A stretch of DNA of 18,648 nt. Origin: Caldivirga sp. UBA161 (GTDB lineage Archaea > Thermoproteota > Thermoprotei > Thermoproteales > Thermocladiaceae). The DNA lies in NCBI RefSeq assembly GCF_002506515.1, contig NZ_DAXS01000041.1:41026-59673 (forward strand), in the 5' to 3' direction. Below are positions 13,789 through 18,648 of the stretch, in pieces (within the stretch, counting starts at the first letter, position 1; every line of letters begins with the position of its first letter). Made by a program: the position numbers and the translations under genes. The notes under the pieces were generated by a model. The model was not told the DNA's origin and ran no database searches. It saw nothing but the letters and a program-made list of their open reading frames with translations.

Positions 13789-15435
13789 ATGATATCTAAG
13801 TCAAGCAATTATGGCTACCCAATAGTTCTAACTAGCGAGATAGCTACTGCAAGTGATACATATGGCTCATCAGTGGTGGGTTTCGCCAGCGCAATACCTG
13901 AGAATTACTTCAGGAGGAGGATAGCGCACTGGTTCTTTAACGTAAGTAGTGATAAGGAAGGTAGAGTTAAGAGGGCACCATATGGCTTAGCTAAGGTTGA
14001 GGCATCACTACTTAACTACGGCTTTAATCGGGATGATGTAATAATAGCCAGCCCATATAAGCTCCATAAGGTTATTGGCCCAAGAACAAGGATAGTAGGC
14101 ATCTACACTATGGATGCCCTAGGCCTTAGCTATGGTTCAGGAATACTATATTGGATCCTTAAATTAGCTGACTTACCATATAGGGGCCTACCTTACATAG
14201 CTAGGTCATTCCTTGAAGTTATTGAGCACCCAGCCATAAAGGCTCATAAGGACCACATTAAGCTTGTGGTTGGTGGACCAGCGGCTTGGCAACTTGTGGA
14301 TACTGGGGCCTGGCAGAAGTTAGGTATTGATATAGTCTATGAGGGTAACTTCGAGAATTATGGCCCAATACTATTTGAGAGGATACTTAAGGGTGAGGAT
14401 ATTAGAGGTAGGATAGTTAACAGTAAGCCACCAAGCATTGAGGAGGTGCCAACAATAGTTACACCATCAATAGGTGGCTTAGTTGAGGTCACTAGGGGTT
14501 GTGGTAGGGGCTGTGAATTCTGTACCCCTACCTTAAATGGGATGATTTCTTCATTCCCATTCGAAGGACACATAGATAAGGAGATAATAATTAATATTGA
14601 GAAGGGAGGCCATAAGAGTATTACACTTCATAGTGAGGAATTCTTCAGATATGGGGCTAAGTCCATTGACCCTAACCCAGATAAGGTTAAGGATCTTGTG
14701 GTTAAAGCACATAAATTGATTAAACGCTATGGGGATGAATACCGGCTACACACTGATTTCACAACAGCCGCAGTGGTGGTTCAGGCACCTGACCTGGTTA
14801 AGTTCGTGGGGGAGTACATGAATGAGGGTGGTGAGTGGAGCTTCATAGAGATGGGTATTGAGACTGGGTCCCCAAGGTTACTTAATATGCTTATGGCTGG
14901 TAAGGCTAAGCCATTCACTCCAAGGCAGTACCCTGACATTGTGGAGCAGGCTGTTGGTATACTTAATGACAATAGGTGGGTTGTGGTTGGCACTATGATA
15001 CTTAATTTACCGGGGGAGAGGGATGAAGATGTTGCAGCCAGTATTGAATTACTTGATAGGTTAAGGAAGTACAGGATATTAACATTCCCATTACCATTCA
15101 TACCAATGGGCGCCCTCAGGAGGAGGGACTTCACAATTCTAGACAAGATGATTGACGACCCACTTAGGAGGGAGTTCATACTCAAGGCTTTAATTAAATC
15201 AATGGAGGAAGCCATAAGGTCAGTGGAGTTAATAGTGGATAGTATGGAGAATATAATAGCTAAGTTCATTATAAGGCGCATAAGCCTATTCGCATTCAAT
15301 ACAGTACTGCGTAGGTATAAGGCTAAGCTTGGTCAAATAGGCGAGTACAGTGAGGAGTTCATTCATAAATTAGCCTCAGCCGCATGGGACTTAAGTAAAC
15401 GCCAAATATCAATCAATATTAATGATGATTCTTAA
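13789..15435 (+). CDS. Radical SAM protein with B12-binding-like N-terminal domain
   Basis: 548 residues. The radical SAM cluster motif CGRGCEFC (C238, C242, C245) coordinates a [4Fe-4S] cluster; later motifs HSEEFFRYG, FIEMGIETGSPRLL and VVVGTMILNLPGE fit the SAM barrel. The N-terminal 200 residues resemble a cobalamin-binding Rossmann domain (TRIVGIYTMDALGLSYG, LVVGGPAAW) but lack the DxHxxG motif, so any cobalamin would be bound without that His ligand. A helical C-terminal region follows residue 430. Its COG1032-type architecture is that of C-methylases and C-C bond formers; archaeal members include GDGT lipid-ring synthases. Substrate not determinable here. Single gene with its own leaderless promoter. 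Confidence 0.85.
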   Translation: MISKSSNYGYPIVLTSEIATASDTYGSSVVGFASAIPENYFRRRIAHWFFNVSSDKEGRVKRAPYGLAKVEASLLNYGFNRDDVIIASPYKLHKVIGPRTRIVGIYTMDALGLSYGSGILYWILKLADLPYRGLPYIARSFLEVIEHPAIKAHKDHIKLVVGGPAAWQLVDTGAWQKLGIDIVYEGNFENYGPILFERILKGEDIRGRIVNSKPPSIEEVPTIVTPSIGGLVEVTRGCGRGCEFCTPTLNGMISSFPFEGHIDKEIIINIEKGGHKSITLHSEEFFRYGAKSIDPNPDKVKDLVVKAHKLIKRYGDEYRLHTDFTTAAVVVQAPDLVKFVGEYMNEGGEWSFIEMGIETGSPRLLNMLMAGKAKPFTPRQYPDIVEQAVGILNDNRWVVVGTMILNLPGERDEDVAASIELLDRLRKYRILTFPLPFIPMGALRRRDFTILDKMIDDPLRREFILKALIKSMEEAIRSVELIVDSMENIIAKFIIRRISLFAFNTVLRRYKAKLGQIGEYSEEFIHKLASAAWDLSKRQISININDDS

Positions 15436-15878
15436 TCAATTACTAGGCCCAATTCCCTTAACACATTAATCATATTACTATTCCTTAATCTAATTGGGTT
15501 AATGTGTATAATAACCCTAACCACATCATCACTATCACTCAGCATTACAGTATTTAAGTAAAGCCTCTGTTTATCAAACCGTAGGTAAAGCTTATTACCA
15601 TTAATTCTTGAATCCAGTGAAATCTTGAGGAGTCTCTTATCATCATCAGTCAACTTAGCTGCAATACTCCTAATTAAATTATCATTACTACAGTCCCTTA
15701 ACCTTAAGGTAAGCTTAAAAACCTTAATTGGATTCTTATAATGACCTCTAAGTGAATTAGTCTCAATAAGCTTAATTACTGATGATCCAAGTAGGTTAAT
15801 TAACGCTGCAATAACCTTATCATAATCCTCCGTGGCGTGTGCATGAGTCTCCACATCTATCCTATCTATTAAGCACAT
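15432..15878 (-). CDS. PF01877-family RNA-binding protein (predicted exosome-associated, COG1325)
   Basis: 148 residues fitting the archaeal PF01877 family throughout: IDVETHAHATEDYDKVIAAL, RGHYKNPIKVFKLTLR, KLTDDDKRLLKISLDSRI, KLYLRFDKQRLYL and LSDSDDVVRVIIHINP. Homologues are small RNA-binding proteins, encoded near exosome or RNase P components in some archaea; their role is not settled. The 3' end overlaps the stop of the convergent radical SAM gene by 4 bp. A TATA box lies about 30 bp before the ATG. Confidence 0.85.
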   Translation of the reverse strand: MCLIDRIDVETHAHATEDYDKVIAALINLLGSSVIKLIETNSLRGHYKNPIKVFKLTLRLRDCSNDNLIRSIAAKLTDDDKRLLKISLDSRINGNKLYLRFDKQRLYLNTVMLSDSDDVVRVIIHINPIRLRNSNMINVLRELGLVID

Positions 15879-15903
15879 GGGTCAATATCTAGAGGAGGGG
15901 GCA

Positions 15904-15913
15904 GTTTATAAAC
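15904..15913 (-). promoter_or_regulatory. TATA box for the PF01877 gene
   Basis: Palindromic GTTTATAAAC centred about 30 bp before the ATG at 15878, predicting a leader of about 4 nt. Confidence 0.55.
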
Positions 15914-15956
15914 ATGCTTTAAATCCAATTTAATACAAACACGTATGAGGCTCTAT

Positions 15957-15966
15957 CTTTTTAAAT
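15957..15966 (+). promoter_or_regulatory. TATA box for uspA
   Basis: CTTTTTAAAT centred 25 bp before the ATG at 15987; leaderless transcript expected. Confidence 0.6.
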
Positions 15967-15986
15967 AGTAGAGTAACCGCGGAATT

Positions 15987-16415
15987 ATGTTCAGTAAAAT
16001 ATTGGTTGCTACGGATGGTTCCCAGTACTCGGATAAGGCCCTTGAAACTGCTATAGGGTTGGCTAAGGCATTTAACTCAAGCCTATATATAATTCACGTG
16101 GTTGAGGAGGATAAGGTTGCTATGGCTGCATCAACAATGCCGATCATGGTTAATGTGATCGAGGACATGGTTAAAATAGGTAATGAAATATTAAATAAGG
16201 CAAAGGCTAAGGCATCTGAAGCAGGTGTTAATGCTGAGGTCATATTGGCTAGGGGTAATGCTGCTGATAAGATCCTTGAAAATGCGGATAAGTTAAACGT
16301 GGATTTAATAGTGGTTGGATCAAGAGGCTTAAGGGGCTTAGCCAGATTCCTACTAGGCTCAGTATCAGAGAAGGTTGTGAGGCATTCAGGCAAACCTGTA
16401 TTAGTGGTCAAGTGA
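15987..16415 (+). CDS. uspA: Universal stress protein, UspA family
   Basis: Single-domain 142-residue Usp. N-terminal KILVATDGSQYSDKALETAI carries the Asp of the adenine pocket. The C-terminal VVGSRGLRGLARFLLGSVS has the G-2x-G-9x-G-S pattern of ATP-binding Usp proteins, followed by the closing strand KPVLVVK. Family members respond to starvation, heat and oxidative stress; the precise role here is not visible. Monocistronic by context: divergent from the PF01877 gene and followed by a hairpin and a guide RNA gene. Confidence 0.93.
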   Translation: MFSKILVATDGSQYSDKALETAIGLAKAFNSSLYIIHVVEEDKVAMAASTMPIMVNVIEDMVKIGNEILNKAKAKASEAGVNAEVILARGNAADKILENADKLNVDLIVVGSRGLRGLARFLLGSVSEKVVRHSGKPVLVVK

Positions 16416-16474
16416 GGTTACTTTATTAAAAAAGGAACCCAGTGTATTGCATAAAATCCCTAAGCTAACCAGCG

Positions 16475-16494
16475 CCTGGAATCATAATTCCTGG
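16475..16494 (+). repeat. Hairpin between uspA and sRNA 1
   Basis: CCTGGAAT, 4-nt loop CATA, ATTCCTGG, with one T-T mismatch in the stem, followed a few bases later by a T run. It may lie at the 3' end of the uspA transcript; factor-independent archaeal termination normally needs only the T run. Confidence 0.35.
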
Positions 16495-16498
16495 GGTG

Positions 16499-16508
16499 AA
16501 TTTTTAAG
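16499..16508 (+). promoter_or_regulatory. TATA box for C/D box sRNA 1
   Basis: AATTTTTAAG preceded by GGTGA. Centred about 32 bp before the C box, so transcription would begin about 6 nt before it, the usual 5' flank of archaeal C/D RNAs. Confidence 0.5.
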
Positions 16509-16535
16509 CACCTTACATAAACCCTACGTGTAATT

Positions 16536-16583
16536 GTGATGAATCTGCAGGACTGACGTAGTGAGGATTCTTCTCGCAGCTGA
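16536..16583 (+). ncRNA. C/D box guide RNA (sRNA 1), candidate tRNA-Cys Gm34 guide
   Basis: The 48-nt core has complete C/D architecture: C box GTGATGA 16536-16542, guide ATCTGCAGGA, D' box CTGA 16553-16556, 4-nt spacer CGTA, C' box GTGAGGA 16561-16567, 12-nt guide TTCTTCTCGCAG, D box CTGA 16580-16583. Such RNAs bind L7Ae, Nop5 and fibrillarin and direct ribose methylation of the base paired with the fifth guide nucleotide before D or D'. The D' guide is complementary to CUGCAGAU, the archaeal tRNA-Cys anticodon loop, with G34 at the methylation position. The D guide would place Gm in CUGCGAGAAGAA, target unknown. It ends 6 bp from the convergent aroA stop. Confidence 0.82.
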
Positions 16584-16588
16584 TTTCC

Positions 16589-17833
16589 TTAATCCACCAT
16601 TACTTTAACCCCAAGCCTCCTCAGATCCCTCCAGAATAATCTATTACTCTTATTAACACACTCAGCATTATGAATAATGGTCTCGCCGTCAGAACCCGCA
16701 CCAATTACACTACTCATCATTGCAATCCTATGGTCGCTTGGGCACTTAATTAATGCACCATGTGTTATTGATCCACTTATCCTTAGGAAGTCACCACCTT
16801 GGTTAACATTAACGCCAAATGCCTTTAAGGATTCTGATATGGTCACCAGCCTATTACTCTCCTTGAAGGCAAGGTGCCTAACCCCAGTTATCACTGTATC
16901 ACCCACTGCAAAGGGCGCAATTGAGGCTATTACAGGGGCTAAGTCAGGGGAATCCTTTAAATCAACCATAATACCCTTTAGCACTTCTCTACCCCCAACA
17001 CTCCAGTTACCGTTATTGAAGGTACTACGTGCACCTACATCATTAAATAAGTTTACTAGTGAATCATCGCCATAACCAAGCGGCCTCGGTAACCCAGTTA
17101 CCGTCACTGATCCACCTGTAGTTAAGGCTAAGGCCGCGTAGAATCCTGATAAGGCGTAATCACCAGGTACATTACTTAAACTGATCCTTGGCGTACATTG
17201 ATTAACCTTGATTAAATTATTACTTATTCCTACACTGCACCCTGATTCCTCAATAATCCTCCTGGTTAACTCCACGTACTGCCTAGATACTAAATCTCCG
17301 ATTACGTGTATTGTAATACCAGACACTAGGCCAAGCATCATTAATCCTGAAATATATTGACTTGTTAAATCACCCCTAATCTCAACGTAATTACCCTTAA
17401 CTGGTCCATTAATGGCTGCAGGTAATGAATTACCATCAACATTAACCCCCAGTTTCCTTAATGATTCCAGTAACTCCCGTATTGGCCTCCTCCTAAGGGT
17501 TTCATCACCATCAATAACCACTGGGTTCCTGCATGATGAAGCCAAGGCTACTCCAATCCTCATAACTGTCCCAGATCCCCCAACATTAACATAGCCACCG
17601 CATTGCCTTGAATTAGGGATTACCCTAATGCAATCACCCTGCTTAACCACCGTTGAGCCTAAGACCTCAACCATCCTTAGGGCGGCATCAGCGTCATCAG
17701 AATCCGGTATACCGCATATTATAGTTTCCTTATCACTAATCGCTGATAATAATATTAACCTAATAGCCCAACTCTTTGACCTAGGAGCCTCCACTGAACC
17801 TAATGCCACTGACCTGCTAATCCTAACAATCAT
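16589..17833 (-). CDS. aroA: 3-phosphoshikimate 1-carboxyvinyltransferase (EPSP synthase)
   Basis: Transfers enolpyruvyl from PEP to shikimate 3-phosphate, the sixth step of the shikimate pathway, following the kinase encoded at 11669-12475. 414 residues, two-domain fold. Motifs: PRSKSWAIR (Lys20), SGTVMR (87-92), DGDETLRRRPIRELLESL (113-130), GDLTSQYISGLM, PGDYALSGFYAAL, DLKDSPDLAPVIAS with the catalytic Asp, KESNRL and SDHRIAMM. The first glycine-loop residue before SGT is Gly rather than the usual Asn. The ATG at 17833 has a TATA box about 32 bp upstream. No other aro gene is adjacent. Confidence 0.95.
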   Translation of the reverse strand: MIVRISRSVALGSVEAPRSKSWAIRLILLSAISDKETIICGIPDSDDADAALRMVEVLGSTVVKQGDCIRVIPNSRQCGGYVNVGGSGTVMRIGVALASSCRNPVVIDGDETLRRRPIRELLESLRKLGVNVDGNSLPAAINGPVKGNYVEIRGDLTSQYISGLMMLGLVSGITIHVIGDLVSRQYVELTRRIIEESGCSVGISNNLIKVNQCTPRISLSNVPGDYALSGFYAALALTTGGSVTVTGLPRPLGYGDDSLVNLFNDVGARSTFNNGNWSVGGREVLKGIMVDLKDSPDLAPVIASIAPFAVGDTVITGVRHLAFKESNRLVTISESLKAFGVNVNQGGDFLRISGSITHGALIKCPSDHRIAMMSSVIGAGSDGETIIHNAECVNKSNRLFWRDLRRLGVKVMVD

Positions 17834-17860
17834 TCAATAAGAGGCCAAACCCTGAATTAT

Positions 17861-17870
17861 TAAATATATT
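17861..17870 (-). promoter_or_regulatory. TATA box for aroA
   Basis: Minus-strand AATATATTTA, centred about 32 bp before the ATG at 17833, giving a leader of about 6 nt. Confidence 0.5.
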
Positions 17871-17929
17871 TCATTGAAATTGAATACCCATAAAAATACT
17901 TTAATTCAAATTCCATTACTTAAGATTAA

Positions 17930-18253
17930 TTACAAGTAATCATCAAGGCCAAGCTTCTTTAGGTGGCTCTTAATCTTAGACACATCCCTCTCCATTTTCT
18001 TAGCCTCATCAGTCAACTCCCTCACATTCCTATCCCTCTGATTTAACGTGCATTCTCCATTAGGCGCCATGGCATGTGCACTACATGATGCATACTGGCA
18101 CCTATAACCAATACAAGGATCATTAGTTAAGCTGCAGATTGCCTTACCCTTAACAAACCTTAAAGCCTTCTTAATGCAAATAAAGTATTGGCAACTTGCC
18201 CCAATACAATACTGAACCTTCACAGTCGGGGTTCCTGAAACAGTAATCTTCAC
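17930..18253 (-). CDS. Small Cys-rich protein with duplicated CIGxxCQYxxC motif
   Basis: Family not recognised. The 107-residue protein has eight Cys in its first 68 residues: C16, C21, C26, C40, C47, C52, C57, C68. The first and second halves share CIGASCQYFIC and CIGYRCQYASC, each followed by one more Cys 14 or 11 residues on. That makes two four-Cys sets able to hold Fe-S clusters or zinc. Residues 70-105 form a charged helix, probably coiled coil (RDRNVRELTDEAKKMERDV). No signal peptide or membrane segment. The start is GTG at 18253 with a G-rich sequence before it and a TATA-like element about 40 bp upstream. Confidence 0.75.
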   Translation of the reverse strand: MKITVSGTPTVKVQYCIGASCQYFICIKKALRFVKGKAICSLTNDPCIGYRCQYASCSAHAMAPNGECTLNQRDRNVRELTDEAKKMERDVSKIKSHLKKLGLDDYL

Positions 18254-18480
18254 GCCAACCCCCTATTCACTGGGGTTACTTAATTAGGTTATTTAAGTGT
18301 TTTCCAATAATACACATAGTTTAAATAATAAATAGAATTACATAAATGGAATATGCACAATAATCCTCATGAATCCTTAACCTCATACTAAGAATTAATC
18401 ATTAAAATAAACAGCCCTAATCCCAGAAGCTAAAGCATCTGAATCAATAGCCAAGAATAAATCATAGAACTAGCACTAGG

Positions 18481-18490
18481 AATAAACTTT
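18481..18490 (+). promoter_or_regulatory. TATA-like element for sRNA 2
   Basis: AATAAACTTT, centred about 30 bp before the C box, which fits transcription starting a few nucleotides upstream of it. The exact box is ambiguous in this AT-rich stretch. Confidence 0.4.
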
Positions 18491-18515
18491 TATCTCTAAG
18501 CGGAACAACAGTACA

Positions 18516-18565
18516 GTGATGAAGCGTGGTAGGAATGAACAAATGATTAGTCTAAACCAGGCTGA
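18516..18565 (+). ncRNA. C/D box guide RNA (sRNA 2), candidate 23S rRNA PTC-loop guide
   Basis: The 50-nt core has regular spacing: C box GTGATGA 18516-18522, 12-nt guide AGCGTGGTAGGA, degenerate D' box ATGA 18535-18538, 4-nt spacer ACAA, C' box ATGATTA 18543-18549, 12-nt guide GTCTAAACCAGG, D box CTGA 18562-18565. Both guides being exactly 12 nt with a 4-nt spacer is the compact archaeal form. The D guide pairs with CUGGGUUUAGAC of the 23S peptidyl-transferase loop (recalled; about E. coli 2579-2590): 10 Watson-Crick pairs, one G-U and one mismatch at the third position from D. The D' guide target UCCUACCACGCU is unknown. An AT-rich T-containing tail follows. Confidence 0.78.
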
Positions 18566-18621
18566 ATCTATTTAATAATAAAAGAATAATTTGAGTTTTA
18601 ACCTAAGTTTTACCTAAGGCT

Positions 18622-18648
18622 TTACTTCCTCCTCAACGCTATAATAGC
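18622..18648 (-). CDS. Probable C-terminal end of a minus-strand gene cut by the window
   Basis: Reading leftward from the window edge gives AIIALRRK and a TAA stop. A hydrophobic stretch ending in basic residues is what a C-terminal membrane segment looks like, but only eight codons are visible. No function can be assigned. Confidence 0.35.
   Translation of the reverse strand, partial: AIIALRRK

Larger units (their letters stand above)
18254..18621. other. Intergenic region holding sRNA 2
   Basis: 368 bp, strongly AT-rich. It holds the promoter of the Cys-rich gene at its left end (TATA-like sequence at 18289-18297) and the C/D box RNA at 18516-18565. I see nothing else gene-like in 18300-18480. 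Confidence 0.6.

Noticed and set aside
14781..15299. Open frame of 172 codons on the minus strand
   Set aside because: It lies fully inside the radical SAM gene, whose protein sequence is family-consistent; the antisense translation is Ser/Leu/Asn-rich and lacks family features.
15415..15436. ATGATGA C-box-like sequence at the end of the radical SAM gene
   Set aside because: No CTGA box within guide distance on either side.
16094..16411. Open frame of 105 codons on the minus strand
   Set aside because: Shadow of uspA, with low-complexity Ser/Thr/Leu translation.
16677..17075. Open frame of 132 codons on the plus strand
   Set aside because: Antisense to aroA, which has all EPSP synthase motifs; no promoter or recognisable protein.
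18257..18277. AACCCC/GGGGTT hairpin upstream of the Cys-rich gene, possibly hiding its ribosome binding site
   Set aside because: The predicted transcript start (about 18267) falls inside the loop, so the RNA probably does not contain the full hairpin.
1..18648. tRNA genes (including split or permuted ones), rRNA, CRISPR arrays, insertion sequences
   Set aside because: Looked for GGTTCRAATC-type T-loops, D-arm signatures, regular 24-37 bp repeats and transposase motifs on both strands by eye; none convincing. The D-arm-like string in sRNA 2 is not followed by any tRNA structure.

Overview
The window looks like part of a hyperthermophilic crenarchaeal (Thermoproteota) chromosome. The base and codon use and the gene set suggest a Thermoproteales member of the Caldivirga/Vulcanisaeta type, but no rRNA is present and the genus is a guess from recall. 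Archaeal hallmarks are RNA polymerase subunit Rpo5/RpoH, Pelota, a GHMP-type shikimate kinase, a four-subunit pyruvate:ferredoxin oxidoreductase, an RtcB RNA ligase carrying an intein, AcnX-type (DUF126) and PF01877 proteins, and two C/D box guide RNAs. Most first genes have a TTTAAA/TTTATA-like TATA element about 25-28 bp before the start codon, meaning leaderless mRNAs. Internal operon genes instead carry GGTG-type ribosome binding sites.

Layout. 1-1421 (+): C-terminal four fifths of succinate dehydrogenase/fumarate reductase flavoprotein, cut by the window edge. 1438-6792 (all -): in transcription order rtcB with a 471-residue intein, a DUF126 phosphomevalonate dehydratase small-subunit homologue, an overlapping small winged-helix-like gene, a ThiF/MoeB-like E1 enzyme, and an MscS channel; several of these have their own TATA boxes. 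6793-7142: a 350-bp intergenic region with an 18-bp palindrome and a repeated 15-bp element. 7143-10211 (+): porG-porD-porA-porB with 4-bp stop/start overlaps. 10258-11616 (-): a 98-residue unknown protein and pelota. 11669-12475 (+): archaeal shikimate kinase, divergent from pelota and apparently sharing one TATA box with it. 12534-13354 (+): hsp20 and rpoH, 2 bp apart. 13401-13640 (-): zinc-ribbon protein. 13789-15435 (+): radical SAM protein with a B12-binding-like N-terminus. 15432-15878 (-): PF01877 RNA-binding protein. 15987-16415 (+): UspA. 16536-16583 (+): C/D box sRNA 1. 16589-17833 (-): EPSP synthase. 17930-18253 (-): Cys-rich protein with a duplicated motif. 18516-18565 (+): C/D box sRNA 2. 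18622-18648 (-): probable C-terminal tail of another gene.

Themes. Central metabolism: SDH, POR, and two consecutive shikimate-pathway steps at separate loci. RNA processing and translation quality control: RtcB, Pelota, the PF01877 protein and the two guide RNAs. Stress: Hsp20, UspA, MscS. The most novel items are the two unannotated guide RNAs. One has a guide matching the tRNA-Cys anticodon loop with the wobble G34 at the predicted methylation site. The other has a guide matching the peptidyl-transferase loop of 23S rRNA. Next are the shared bidirectional TATA box and an RtcB intein whose homing endonuclease appears to have lost an active-site acid.
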